Notes: generated by a model from the sequence alone, not told the origin. A DNA stretch of 41,270 nt from Anaerolineales bacterium (GCA_027019065.1 JALUXH010000199.1:1-41270); one strand, 5' to 3'; shown: positions 8,392 to 18,256, numbered from the stretch's first letter. Numbers and translations: made by a program.

Positions 8392-9210
8392 TCAATTCAT
8401 CGGTTTGTGGGCGATAAGAGCAAAAACGCGGTGAGGAACTCGCAAGGGTTCCTCAGGAAAACGGTGGCGTAGCAGACGAGCCAGGTCATCATCAAACGCG
8501 GCTATCGTTTTTGAAGCAAGACCTGCAGCAGCCACGCCGGCGCTTGCCCGTATACGCCCTCGCCAGTCTTCATGGCTGTACGGCACTTCCACATCAAACG
8601 AAAAGCTCTCAATATCCACGAATCCCCCAAAAGCCACGTCAATAAACCAATCCCGATAGATACCGGTACTGCCTGACAGTTTAAGCACCGGAAGATCAGC
8701 CCAGGCAGGGTTATAGGTTTTGATAAGTTCTTCTGTAGCCTGAACTACAGTGCCGGGCAGAGGCAGCCAGTCAAAGTGAGTGATGACCAGCTTTCCGCCG
8801 GGCCGCAAAACCCGAAAAACTTCTCCTGCCGCCTGCTGCCGCTGGAACCAATGCCAGCACTGTCCCGCACTGACCACGTCAAAGACGGCTGCTGCTAAAG
8901 GTAATGCTTCAGCCACAGCCCTTACAGGCATTAATTTTACCCCTTCTTTCTCGGCCAATTCGCAAGCCGCCAGCAGCAACGGCGCGGCTCGGTCAAGCGC
9001 AACGACTTGCCCACCGCTGGCAGCAAATCCGCGCGCCAGGCTCCCCGTGCCACTACCAATATCTAACACTCGTTGGTTAGGGAGGCCAATGGCAAAAGTT
9101 TGCAACCGGCGAAAGAGCACGAGTGGAAATCCGGCGCGGTGCCGAGCGTAGTCCGAAGCAGTGCGCCCAAAATCGATATTCGTCATGTTCTGAGAGTCGT
9201 CTGATTCCAA
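8392..9210 (-). CDS. Class I SAM-dependent methyltransferase (true start may be 9186)
   Basis: RVLDIGSGTGSLARGFAASGGQVVALDRA...FRVLRPGGKLVITHFDW. Confidence 0.85.
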   Translation of the reverse strand: MESDDSQNMTNIDFGRTASDYARHRAGFPLVLFRRLQTFAIGLPNQRVLDIGSGTGSLARGFAASGGQVVALDRAAPLLLAACELAEKEGVKLMPVRAVAEALPLAAAVFDVVSAGQCWHWFQRQQAAGEVFRVLRPGGKLVITHFDWLPLPGTVVQATEELIKTYNPAWADLPVLKLSGSTGIYRDWFIDVAFGGFVDIESFSFDVEVPYSHEDWRGRIRASAGVAAAGLASKTIAAFDDDLARLLRHRFPEEPLRVPHRVFALIAHKPMN

Positions 9211-9234
9211 CGCAACGTCAATCTCAATTAAGGT

Positions 9235-9433
9235 CTCATGTTACGCAGCTGAGTATCCACATATCTAAGCGCCCTCACCTTACCCCCGCTGCGCGCCCCC
9301 TCTCCTCTCCCAGTGGGAGAGGAGAGGGGGCCGAGCCGCCGCGAAGAGGGAGTGGTGAGGGCGAAAAGGCCGAATGTTCAACGGTTTCATAGGGTGAAAT
9401 TGCTGCCTGTCAATCACTGCTGCGTAACGTGAG
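9235..9433. repeat. Inverted-repeat-bounded element with nested palindromes (MITE/REP-like)
   Basis: 15-bp outer arms ctcatgttacgcagc/gctgcgtaacgtgag (14/15); inner CGCCCTCACC/GGTGAGGGCG (9270-9279/9354-9363); central 16-bp stem 9296-9311/9315-9330. Confidence 0.6.
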
Positions 9434-9480
9434 TTAAGGTGGCAGATTGGATATCGTGAACCCAAGTCCTGCGCTTTCTT

Positions 9481-11379
9481 TCAGGCGGCGCTGCCTTTGG
9501 GCCTGGGGGTGGCCCGCTTGGGCACCGGCGGCGGGAAGATGGCTTCAAATTCCTCCCGCGAGAGGGTTTCTTCTTCCAGCAGCCGCTGGGCGACGGCGTC
9601 CAGTTTGTCGCGGTATTTCTGCAGCAGGCTTTTGGCCTGGGTATAGGCTTCGTTTACCAGGCGGCGCACTTCGGCGTCGATTTGTTCGGCGATGGTTTCC
9701 GAGTAATCGCGCTGTTCGGCGATTTCCCGGCCGAGGAAGACCAGTTCCTCTTTCTTCCCATAGACCAGCGGCCCCAGGTCATCGCTCATGCCCCAGCGCA
9801 TCACCATGGTGCGCGCCAGGCGGGTGACGCGCTCTAAGTCGTTGGAAGCGCCAGAGGTAATGTCGTCGAACACCAGTTCCTCCGCGGCGCGCCCTCCCAT
9901 CAGGCCGACCATGTCGGCAAACACCTTGCGGCGCGACATCAGGGTGCGGTCTTCTTCCGGAAGGGTGAGGGTGTAGCCGCCGGCCATACCGCGGGCGATG
10001 ATGGAAACCTTGTGCACCGGGTCGGCTTCCGGCAGTGCCTGCATCACCACCGCGTGCCCGGCTTCGTGGTAGGCCACGATGCGCTTTTCGTCTTCGTTGA
10101 TGACGCGGCTCTTGCGCTGCGGCCCGGCGATGACCCGCTCAATGGCTTCCTCAAAATCCGGCTGTTCAATAATCTGGCTGCCGCGGCGGGCGGCGAGGAT
10201 GGCGGCTTCGTTGACCAGGTTTTCCAGGTCGGCGCCCACGAAGCCCGGCGTGGAGCGCGCCAGCACCTTCAAATCCACATCGGGGGAAATCGGCTTGCCG
10301 CGCACATGCACTTTGAGGATGGCTTCCCGGCCGCGCATGTCGGGGCGGTCGAGCACCACGCGGCGGTCGAAGCGGCCCGGGCGCAGCAGCGCCGGGTCGA
10401 GGATGTCGGGGCGGTTGGTGGCGGCCATCACGATGATGTTGGTGTCGCTGTCAAAGCCGTCCATTTCCACCAGCAACTGGTTGAGGGTTTGTTCACGTTC
10501 GTCGTGGCTGCCGCCCAGCCCCGCCCCCCGCTGGCGGCCTACGGCGTCAATTTCGTCCACAAACACGATGCAGGGGGAGTGCCGCTTGGCCTGGTCAAAC
10601 AGGTCGCGCACGCGGCTGGCGCCCACGCCGACGAACATTTCCACAAATTCCGAGCCGGAGATGGAGAAGAAGGGCACGCCCGCTTCCCCGGCCACGGCTT
10701 TTGCCAGCAGGGTTTTGCCCGTCCCCGGCGGCCCCACCAGCAGCACCCCTTTGGGGATGCGCGCGCCGAGGGCGAGGAATTTCTCGGGTTCTTTCAGAAA
10801 CTCCACGACTTCCTGCAATTCTTCTTTGGCTTCGTCCACACCGGCCACGTCGTCAAAAGTCACCATGGGGCGGTCGCCAGTGAACATACGGGCGCGCGAT
10901 TTCCCGAAGGCCAGCGCGCCGCCGCCCCCGCCCTGGCTCTGCCGCATCAGATACCAGAACATCGCCACCACCAGGATGATGGGCAGCACATACATCAGGC
11001 CGGTGAAAATGTCGGGCCAGATGCTGGGCGGCTGGAAATCCAGTTTGACGCGGTCGGGGGCAAGGTCGGTGGTAGAAACGCCGAGGTCGCGCAACTGCCG
11101 CAGGAAGCCTTCCCCGGGCTCGATGTTGGCATTGCGTTTGGTGCCGTCTTTGTAGATGACCTCTACCGAGGTGCTTTTGACCACCATGCGGACGATTTTG
11201 CCCGCGTGCAGGTCGGCAGCCACCTGGTTGAGGTAGAGGGGCGTTTGCTCCCCGCTTTTTCCGGCGTAACTGTACCACAGCACGGCCACCACGGCGAGGA
11301 TGATGAAAAGGTAAAGGGTAGAAGCCCGGCTCCGAGGGGGTGTATTCACAGAAACCTCCGTTCGCTTAAGTGGCAACAA
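9481..11379 (-). CDS. ftsH: ATP-dependent zinc metalloprotease FtsH
   Basis: [38 protein letters not shown]. Confidence 0.96.
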   Translation of the reverse strand: MLPLKRTEVSVNTPPRSRASTLYLFIILAVVAVLWYSYAGKSGEQTPLYLNQVAADLHAGKIVRMVVKSTSVEVIYKDGTKRNANIEPGEGFLRQLRDLGVSTTDLAPDRVKLDFQPPSIWPDIFTGLMYVLPIILVVAMFWYLMRQSQGGGGGALAFGKSRARMFTGDRPMVTFDDVAGVDEAKEELQEVVEFLKEPEKFLALGARIPKGVLLVGPPGTGKTLLAKAVAGEAGVPFFSISGSEFVEMFVGVGASRVRDLFDQAKRHSPCIVFVDEIDAVGRQRGAGLGGSHDEREQTLNQLLVEMDGFDSDTNIIVMAATNRPDILDPALLRPGRFDRRVVLDRPDMRGREAILKVHVRGKPISPDVDLKVLARSTPGFVGADLENLVNEAAILAARRGSQIIEQPDFEEAIERVIAGPQRKSRVINEDEKRIVAYHEAGHAVVMQALPEADPVHKVSIIARGMAGGYTLTLPEEDRTLMSRRKVFADMVGLMGGRAAEELVFDDITSGASNDLERVTRLARTMVMRWGMSDDLGPLVYGKKEELVFLGREIAEQRDYSETIAEQIDAEVRRLVNEAYTQAKSLLQKYRDKLDAVAQRLLEEETLSREEFEAIFPPPVPKRATPRPKGSAA

Positions 11380-11435
11380 CGCCCCTCCGCCGCAGCGGGG
11401 CGGGGCTGTTGAGAGATGTCCATCACTGTTGACAA

Positions 11436-11444
11436 ATTATACCA
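11436..11444 (-). promoter_or_regulatory. Extended -10 TGGTATAAT upstream of ftsH
   Basis: Minus strand reads GGCTGGTATAATTTG; no convincing -35. Confidence 0.5.
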
Positions 11445-11509
11445 GCCGTCTTCCCTTTGCCGGGGGTTTTAACAAAATGCTCACGAAAGGGAACGCGCCG
11501 GGGCGGGCT

Positions 11510-12883
11510 TCAGGCCGTCTGGCGCTGGGCAGCCTGCTCGGCTTCCCGCCGTTTGAGCAGCAGGGAAAGCAGGAAAAGCACCGCCGCGATGCCGCCCAGC
11601 ACCTGGAACGAGGCGGCATAACCGGCCACGCCGCCGCCCATGCTGGCGGCCACCGCGCCGACCACCGCGCCGGTCAGCATTTGCCCGACTTTCGTCATCA
11701 CCGAAATCAGCGCCTGCGCCGAGGCGCGCTCTTCCGCCGGGGCTTCGGCCAGCATGATGTAGCGCAGCGGCGCGCCCAGCAGCGCCGAAAGCCCAAAGCC
11801 GATGAGGATGGCTGCCGTGTAAAACGCAGCCGTGCTCAGGTGCAGGAAGCCCAACATCGCCGTGCCGATGGCCGCCAGCGCCGTGCCCAACATGATGACC
11901 CGCCGCGAGCCGACTTTATCCAGCCCGTGGCCGAAAAGCGGCGCGCCAATGGAAAGCGTGGCCACCACCGGCAGCAGCATGAAACTGGCCTTCGACTCGC
12001 TGACCCCAAACGCCGCCACCAGCAGCGCCGGGATGAACACCATGCTGCCTTCCACCACGCCGGCCCCGAAGGCCAGCGCGTTGGCCAGCACCAGTTGGCG
12101 CCCGCCGAACAGCCTCGGGTGGATGATGGGGTCAGCGGCGCGGCGTTCCACCCACGCCAGCACGGGCAGCAGCACCACCCCCAGGAGCAGGAACCCCGCC
12201 ACCCGCGGCGAGCGGGCGCTTTCCGCCAGATGGGCAGCGTCTAACTGATTGAGCGCATAAGCCAGGCTGCTGAGCAAGGCCGCCAGCAGCAGCATGCCCT
12301 GCCAGTCGGCTTTCCCCTTGCCCCCCTTGCCCGTGGAAGGCAGCCAGCGCCACGCGGCCGGAATCAGCAGCAAAGCAAAGGGCAGCGGCCCCCAGAAAAG
12401 CATGTGCCACGAGAAGAACTTGAGCACCACCCCCGCCAGTATCGGCCCGATGAGGAAAGCCACGCCGAAGACCGAACCGATGATGCCCAACGCCCTTCCG
12501 CGGCGTTCGGGCGGGAAGGTGTCGCCGATGACCGCCGAAGCCACCGGGAAGATGCCGCCGGCCCCGAAGCCCTGAATGCCGCGCCCCACGATGACCCATG
12601 TGAGCGAAGGAGCCAGCGCCACCACCACCGAGCCCGCAGCAAACAGCAGGACGTCGGCAATATACACATCGCGCCGCCCCAGCCGGTCGGAAAGTTTCGC
12701 CATCAGCGGCGTGCCGATGAGGTTGAAGAGCAAATAAGTGGTGAAGACCCACACCACGGCCCGGTCGGTGGTGTGAAAACCGTCGCGAATGGCCGGCAGC
12801 GCCGGGCCGATGATGGCAATGTCAATGGCTGCCATCAGCACGCCGAGGAAAAGCACCCACAGCACAGGGTTGCGATTTTTCAT
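11510..12883 (-). CDS. MFS transporter (multidrug-efflux-like)
   Basis: Multiple hydrophobic helices; GTPLMAKLSDRLGRRDVYIADVLLFAAGS; VIVGRGIQGFGAGGIFPV. Confidence 0.88.
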   Translation of the reverse strand: MKNRNPVLWVLFLGVLMAAIDIAIIGPALPAIRDGFHTTDRAVVWVFTTYLLFNLIGTPLMAKLSDRLGRRDVYIADVLLFAAGSVVVALAPSLTWVIVGRGIQGFGAGGIFPVASAVIGDTFPPERRGRALGIIGSVFGVAFLIGPILAGVVLKFFSWHMLFWGPLPFALLLIPAAWRWLPSTGKGGKGKADWQGMLLLAALLSSLAYALNQLDAAHLAESARSPRVAGFLLLGVVLLPVLAWVERRAADPIIHPRLFGGRQLVLANALAFGAGVVEGSMVFIPALLVAAFGVSESKASFMLLPVVATLSIGAPLFGHGLDKVGSRRVIMLGTALAAIGTAMLGFLHLSTAAFYTAAILIGFGLSALLGAPLRYIMLAEAPAEERASAQALISVMTKVGQMLTGAVVGAVAASMGGGVAGYAASFQVLGGIAAVLFLLSLLLKRREAEQAAQRQTA

Positions 12884-12986
12884 CTCTCTGCTCCTTCCGT
12901 GCGTTGATTGGCAGGCGCCGGAAGCGCCCTGCTGCTGCCGGTCATACCGGATCAGGAGGGCGTACGCAAAACCGCCTGCCGGAGAG

Positions 12987-13018
12987 TTACCATTTGGTAA
13001 GTTCTGGGAATTGTACCA
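12987..13018 (-). promoter_or_regulatory. Extended -10 (TGGTACAAT) followed by a 14-bp near-perfect palindrome TTACCATTTGGTAA (putative operator)
   Basis: Minus-strand TGGTACAAT at 13010-13018; TTACCA-TT-TGGTAA at 12987-13000. Confidence 0.45.
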
Positions 13019-13070
13019 TAAAATGGCAACAAGACTCGCCGGAACAAACCCTCCGGCGCACTAAAATGTT

Positions 13071-13093
13071 GCAGGGCGGGACGCCGTTCCGCC
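13071..13093 (+). repeat. Short dispersed hairpin repeat, copy 2
   Basis: GGGCGGGA-cgccg-TTCCGCCT; 17/21 identical to the copy near 7981. Confidence 0.45.
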
Positions 13094-13183
13094 TTACGAG
13101 GGCCTGTTTTTGTAACTGCCTACGCTGGGGTGCCCTCCAGGCGTCTTGATGTGCTGCGCCTTTGCCATACCCCTCCCCTTGCT

Positions 13184-13207
13184 CCCCTCCCCGCATGCGG
13201 GGAGGGG
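13184..13207. repeat. Perfect 24-bp palindrome CCCCTCCCCGCATGCGGGGAGGGG (REP-like)
   Basis: Direct reading; same style as the palindromes at 9296-9330 and 23378-23414. Confidence 0.7.
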
Positions 13208-13416
13208 ATGGGGGTGGGGTCAACGCAGCGGCGGCGGCGCCAAAGAAAAACGCGGTGTGAAAACACGCCTCGCATTGCCAGCGCTACGATTTGGGTAGGC
13301 AATTACTTTTTTTCGGCGTTTGGCCGGGGTGGAGCGGGAATGCGGGGGTGCCGGGGGCAGGTATTTGCCCCCGGCCGTGAGGGTGTTCCCCACAACCTTT
13401 GGGTGCTCTTCACTGC

Positions 13417-13445
13417 TTGACAAAGGCCCTCACTCTCCCTATAAT
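13417..13445 (+). promoter_or_regulatory. Perfect consensus sigma70 promoter TTGACA-17-TATAAT
   Basis: TTGACA 13417-13422, TATAAT 13440-13445. Confidence 0.85.
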
Positions 13446-13455
13446 GTAAATGCGC

Positions 13456-13473
13456 TTCCAAATCGTTTTGGAA
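13456..13473 (+). promoter_or_regulatory. LacI-family operator TTCCAAATCGTTTTGGAA
   Basis: 18-bp palindrome with central CG (8/9 symmetric), starting about where transcription should start. Confidence 0.8.
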
Positions 13474-13515
13474 AAGGCGGGACGCCCCGTCCATCAGCCC
13501 AAAAGGACAGGCAGC

Positions 13516-14532
13516 ATGGCCAACGCGGTCACAATCAAAGACATTGCCCGGCGGGTGGGGAAATCGGTGACGACCGTTTCGCGGGCTCTGCATGGCTATT
13601 CGGATGTCGCGCCGGAAACCCGCGAACTGGTACAGCGCGTCGCCCGCGAGATGGGCTACACCCCCAACGTCATGGCGCAGCGCCTGCAGAAGCAGCGCGC
13701 CGAAACCCTCGGCCTCATCTTGCCGACGTTTGGGCCGCGCTTTTCCGACCCCTTTTTCAGCGAATTCGTCGCCGGGGTTGGCAACCAGGCTGCCGAGCGG
13801 GGCTACGATTTGCTGCTTTCCACCCGCGCCCCCGGAGAAGAAGAAATGGTGGCTTACCGCAAGGCGGCGTTAGGGCGGCGCGTGGATGGCTTCATCATCA
13901 TCCGCACCCGCGCCAACGACGAGCGCATCCGCTTCCTGCAACAGATCGGCTTCCCGTTCGTGGCTTTCGGGCGCACCGCCGATGCCGACGGCTTCCCTTA
14001 CGTGGACGAAGACGGCGTGGAAGGTATGCGCCAGATTGCCCACCACCTGGCCGACCTGGGACACCGCCGCATTGGCTACCTTTCCCCCCCGCTGGACCTG
14101 ATGTTTGCCCAGCACCGGCTGGAAGGCCTCCGGCGCGGGCTGGCCGAGCGCGGCCTGGCGCTGGATGAAACCTACCTGCGCATCGGCGCGCTGACCGAGC
14201 AAAGCGGCTATGCCCTGGCGCGGGAGCTGCTGGCCTTGCCTTCCCCGCCCACCGCCCTTGCCTGCGGCAACGACCTGATGGCCATCGGCGCCATGCGGGC
14301 AGCGCAAGAGCAGGGTTTGAAAATCGGCAGCGACATCGCCATCAGCGGCTTTGACGACATTCCCCTGGCCCAGCACACCTTTCCCCCTTTGACCACCGTC
14401 CACCAGCCGATTTACCAAATCGGCAAACGGGTGGCTTCCATGCTGATCAACCTGGTAGAAGGCATGCCCCTGGCCGAGCGCCAGGTTTTGCTCAAACCCG
14501 AGTTCGTTGTGCGGCAATCCACGCTACCCTGA
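13516..14532 (+). CDS. LacI family transcriptional regulator
   Basis: VTIKDIARRVGKSVTTVSRALHGYSDVAPETRELVQRVAREMGYTPN; periplasmic-binding-like C-terminal domain. Confidence 0.93.
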   Translation: MANAVTIKDIARRVGKSVTTVSRALHGYSDVAPETRELVQRVAREMGYTPNVMAQRLQKQRAETLGLILPTFGPRFSDPFFSEFVAGVGNQAAERGYDLLLSTRAPGEEEMVAYRKAALGRRVDGFIIIRTRANDERIRFLQQIGFPFVAFGRTADADGFPYVDEDGVEGMRQIAHHLADLGHRRIGYLSPPLDLMFAQHRLEGLRRGLAERGLALDETYLRIGALTEQSGYALARELLALPSPPTALACGNDLMAIGAMRAAQEQGLKIGSDIAISGFDDIPLAQHTFPPLTTVHQPIYQIGKRVASMLINLVEGMPLAERQVLLKPEFVVRQSTLP

Positions 14533-14614
14533 GGAGGTGCCCTCGCCAAAATCCTGTTGTGTGCCCTACCCGAATTTTCTGACCTCAGTCGCTTTTTCTA
14601 AGGAGGAAAGCAAG

Positions 14615-16066
14615 ATGAAACGCAAACTCTATGCCCTGTTTGGGCTGCTGCTGGTCTTCAGCATGGTCCTGGTGGCCTGCGGCCAGCAGTCGCCGGCAAC
14701 GGTCGTCGTCACCAAAGAGGTCAAGGAAGTCGTGACCCAGGTTGTGACGCAGCAGGTTGTCGTAACCAAAGAAGTCCAGGCCAAACCGACCCACGTGATT
14801 GAATTCTGGACGACCGACAACGAAGAAGAGCGCGTCAAGCGGTACGAGGAAGTCGCCAACCGCTACATGAAACTGCACCCCGATGTGGAAATCCGCATCG
14901 TGCCCATTGACGAAGCCACCATCAGCCAGCGGATTGCCACCGCGCAGGCCGCCAATCGCCTGCCCGACATTGTGCGCATGGGCGTGGAGCGCGTGGCCGC
15001 ATTCGCCGCCGATGGCATTTTGGACGAAAACCTGGCGAGCAAGGCCATTGATTCCATTGGCAAAGATGATTTCCGCGCCGGCCCGCTGCAGATGGTCACC
15101 GACCCCTCTACCGGCAAATACGCCGCCGTGCCTTACGACGGCTGGATCCAGGCCATTTGGTACCGCAAAGACATTTTTGACCAGCTGGGACTGAAGCCGC
15201 CCATCACCTGGGACGACATCAACGCCGCCTGCGACAAACTGCCCGGCACCGGCAACCTGCTGTATGCTCTGGTGCTGCCCACCGACCCCGGCCAGAACTA
15301 CCCGCATCAGGTGTTTGAACAGGTTGCCATGTCGAACGACGCCTGGCCGTTTGACAAGCAAGGCAACGTCACGATGGATTCGCCCAACATGGTGGAAGCC
15401 CTGAAGTTCTACACCGGCCTGCAGCGCTGCGCCGCCCCCGGCCCGCAATACTGGCGCGGGGCGCGTGAAATGTACGAACTTGACCAATCGGGCATGCTCT
15501 TCTATTCCACCTACATCATGGACGACCTGGTCGTAGGCTCCGGCAAACAGGGCGGCGGCAACATCCAGATTGCCGTGCCCGACCTGGCGAAGAAGACCGG
15601 CTTTGCGCCTGTGATGCAGGGCCCCAACGGCCAGGCCACTTATGGCCAGCTGGTTACCCTCGGCATCATGAAAGGCGCCGATCCGGTGGCTGCCGATGTG
15701 GTCAAATTCTTTATGACCGGCCAAAACTACCAGGATATCCTCGCCCTGGCGCCGTTCGGCAAGGTGCCGGTGCTGAAGAGCGCGGTGAAAGGCTGGAAGG
15801 GCTTGAGCAAATACTTCAAGTATTACAGCCCCGAAACGCTGGATGAAATCGCCAACGGCTACGACCACATGCAGCGCTGGCTCTTCCGCCCCGACTACAA
15901 CGCCACCGAACGCGCCGTCATCGGCGACATTGAAGGCCGCCTGCTCATCCCGCAGGTCATCAGCAACATCGCACTGGAAGGCAGCATGACGCCCGACGAA
16001 GGCGCGAAGTGGCTTCAGCAGCAAGTGGAGCAACTTTACGCCGACCGCAAGAACCAGAAGAAGTAG
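14615..16066 (+). CDS. Extracellular solute-binding lipoprotein of a sugar ABC transporter (family 1)
   Basis: MKRKLYALFGLLLVFSMVLVACGQQ lipobox; VIEFWTTDNEEERVKRYEEVANRYMKLHPDVEIRIVPI; AGGAGG RBS. Confidence 0.88.
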   Translation: MKRKLYALFGLLLVFSMVLVACGQQSPATVVVTKEVKEVVTQVVTQQVVVTKEVQAKPTHVIEFWTTDNEEERVKRYEEVANRYMKLHPDVEIRIVPIDEATISQRIATAQAANRLPDIVRMGVERVAAFAADGILDENLASKAIDSIGKDDFRAGPLQMVTDPSTGKYAAVPYDGWIQAIWYRKDIFDQLGLKPPITWDDINAACDKLPGTGNLLYALVLPTDPGQNYPHQVFEQVAMSNDAWPFDKQGNVTMDSPNMVEALKFYTGLQRCAAPGPQYWRGAREMYELDQSGMLFYSTYIMDDLVVGSGKQGGGNIQIAVPDLAKKTGFAPVMQGPNGQATYGQLVTLGIMKGADPVAADVVKFFMTGQNYQDILALAPFGKVPVLKSAVKGWKGLSKYFKYYSPETLDEIANGYDHMQRWLFRPDYNATERAVIGDIEGRLLIPQVISNIALEGSMTPDEGAKWLQQQVEQLYADRKNQKK

Positions 16067-16079
16067 CCGTTCCACCCTT

Positions 16080-16121
16080 GCCGAGGGATGGCCGTTGTGA
16101 ACGCCATCCCTCGGCTTTTTT
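16080..16121 (+). terminator. Strong Rho-independent terminator between binding protein and permeases
   Basis: GCCGAGGGATGGC / GCCATCCCTCGGC (13-bp perfect stem) followed by TTTTTT. Confidence 0.9.
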
Positions 16122-16350
16122 ACCCCGCCCCTGCTCGGGCTTTTGCAAAACGGGCTGCGGATGGCGCAGAGAACGGTGGATGTGCGCGGCAACAGGGAAC
16201 ACCGCCACGAACTACGGCCACAAACCCGCTTTGCCGGCCCCGTTGTCTCGTCCGTTGTGCTCCTCAGGAAACGCTGTGGCTCGGCTTCTGCAGAATCTGC
16301 GGCTCGCTGCCGAGTTGAGCAGGCCCATTTCGCCTTTACCGAGGTGGCTT

Positions 16351-17286
16351 ATGTCTGTGGTTTCCCGCTGGCGGTCGCTGCGCGCCCAGGAGGCGCGGCT
16401 GGGGTGGGCGCTGCTCGCCCCAACGCTGATCATCGTCTTTGGGCTGGTCATCTTTCCGGCGTTCTTCAGCATCTGGATCAGTTTCCACGCGGTGGGGCTG
16501 CATAACCTGAACGACGTCTTCCATGCGCCGTTCAACGGCTTGGAAAACTACAAGCGCGTGGTCACCGATTTTGCCTTCAAGTACCACAGCATCCAGAACA
16601 TGGGCGCGGCGCTGACCAGCATCGTGTATTCGTTTAGCGCCACCCTTTTGGCTCTCATCGGCGGGCTGGTGGCGGCTTTGCTGCTGAACAAGCCTTTCCG
16701 CGGCCGCGGGCTGGTGCGGGCGACGTTCCTCTTTTCCTACGTCGCGCCCATCGTGAGCGTGGCTTTCGTCTGGCGCTGGATTCTGGACCCGCGCCCTTCG
16801 GGGGTGATGAACGACCTTTTGATGCGCCTGGGCGTCATCCACGCGCCGATGGCTTACCTTTCCCAGCGAGGCCTGGCGCTCATTGTGGTCATTTTGCTGG
16901 ATGCGTGGCGTTATTTCCCCTTTGCCATGCTGATGATTCTGGCGCGGCTGCAGGCCATCGACAAAAGCCTGTACGAAGCCGCCGAGGTGGACGGCGCCAA
17001 TGTGTGGGAACGCTTCCGCTACATCACCATTCCGGAACTGCGCTTTGTGCTCGGTGCGGTTTTCCTGCTGCGGCTGATCTGGACGTTCAACAAATTTGAC
17101 GACATCTTCCTGCTCACAGGCGGCGGTTTTGGCACCAAAGTTTTGCCCATTCTGGTGTACGAATTCAGTTTTCGCCTGCGCGACTTCGGCCGCGGCGCGG
17201 CGGCTGCCATGATTCTGGTGGCGTTCCTGGTGGTGTTCATTGCCGTTTACCTGCGCTTCGTGATGCGTTCCGAAGAGGAAGCCTGA
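16351..17286 (+). CDS. Sugar ABC transporter permease (MalF/UgpA-like)
   Basis: LLAPTLIIVFGLVIFPAFFSIWISF; EAAEVDGANVWERFRYITIPEL permease EAA loop. Confidence 0.9.
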   Translation: MSVVSRWRSLRAQEARLGWALLAPTLIIVFGLVIFPAFFSIWISFHAVGLHNLNDVFHAPFNGLENYKRVVTDFAFKYHSIQNMGAALTSIVYSFSATLLALIGGLVAALLLNKPFRGRGLVRATFLFSYVAPIVSVAFVWRWILDPRPSGVMNDLLMRLGVIHAPMAYLSQRGLALIVVILLDAWRYFPFAMLMILARLQAIDKSLYEAAEVDGANVWERFRYITIPELRFVLGAVFLLRLIWTFNKFDDIFLLTGGGFGTKVLPILVYEFSFRLRDFGRGAAAAMILVAFLVVFIAVYLRFVMRSEEEA

Positions 17287-17298
17287 GGAGGAGCCCCC

Positions 17299-18195
17299 AT
17301 GCGCGACCGTGAAAATATCCTGACCTACATGGCGCGGCGGATGAACCTGGGGAAGATCATCTGGCTGCTCACGCTGACCTTTTTCCTGGTGGGGGTGCTC
17401 TTCCCGTTTTACTGGATGGTTTCCTCTTCGTTCAAAACCCAGCGGGAAATCGCCGGCCGCCACCCCGTGTATGTGCCCCATGCCTTGCGGCTGGAAGCCT
17501 ACAAGGAATTATTTGACCCCAGCGCGCCGCATTTTCAGGATTTCGGGCGCAATATCGTCAACAGCATCAAGGTTTCGGTGCCCACCGCGTTGATTGCCGT
17601 GATTTTGAGCGTGCTGGGGGCGTATGCCATTGCCCGCCTGCGCTTCAAAGGCAAGGAACTGATGCTCAACGGCGTGCTGGCGGTGTACCTCATTCCAGGG
17701 GTGCTGCTCATCATCCCTCTGTTTGCCATGCTGGCGAAAATCGGCGACGCCGTCGGTTTTGAAGTGCAGGATAACCTCGGCGTGCTGGTCGTCACCTACC
17801 TGGCGCAAACGCTGCCGGTGGCGCTCTACATGCTCACCAATTACTTCCGCACCATTCCCGACGAAATTGAGCAGGCGGCGCTCATTGACGGCTGCAACCG
17901 GCTGGAAGTCATCTGGCGGGTGACGCTGCCGCTTTCCATCCCCGCGATTGTGTCGGTGTTCGTTTACACTTTCATGATTGCGTGGAACGAGTTTCTCTAT
18001 GCCTTCGTCTTCCTCAACAGCCGCCAGATGTTCACCATGCCCATCAAGATCCAGGCCATTTTCAGCGACCCCAGCCCGCGGCCGCATGTGGTGATGGCGG
18101 CTTCCACCATCATGACGGTGCCGGTGGTGCTGCTGTTCCTGGTGCTGGAACGCTTTTTGGAAGAAGGCCTGACGGCAGGCGGCGTGAAGGGGTAA
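17299..18195 (+). CDS. Sugar ABC transporter permease (MalG/UgpE-like)
   Basis: FYWMVSSSFKT; EIEQAALIDGCNRLEVIWRVTLPLSIPAIVSV EAA loop. Confidence 0.9.
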   Translation: MRDRENILTYMARRMNLGKIIWLLTLTFFLVGVLFPFYWMVSSSFKTQREIAGRHPVYVPHALRLEAYKELFDPSAPHFQDFGRNIVNSIKVSVPTALIAVILSVLGAYAIARLRFKGKELMLNGVLAVYLIPGVLLIIPLFAMLAKIGDAVGFEVQDNLGVLVVTYLAQTLPVALYMLTNYFRTIPDEIEQAALIDGCNRLEVIWRVTLPLSIPAIVSVFVYTFMIAWNEFLYAFVFLNSRQMFTMPIKIQAIFSDPSPRPHVVMAASTIMTVPVVLLFLVLERFLEEGLTAGGVKG

Positions 18196-18226
18196 TTGCC
18201 GTCTCCCCCGTTTTATGGGCAGGATC

Positions 18227-18256
18227 GGCGGCGCGTGGGAACTTCCACGCGCCGCC
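18227..18256. terminator. Strong GC hairpin between convergent genes (no U-tract)
   Basis: GGCGGCGCGTGG-gaactt-CCACGCGCCGCC. Confidence 0.5.

Noticed and set aside
10012-11412. 466-aa plus-strand ORF opposite ftsH
   Set aside because: Antisense shadow ORF typical of GC-rich DNA; ftsH on minus is unambiguous and the plus product is low-complexity His/Gly-rich.
14585-17481. Minus-strand ORFs of 535 and 381 aa opposite the sugar transporter genes
   Set aside because: Antisense shadows rich in His/Gln/Arg; the plus-strand genes have clear family motifs.
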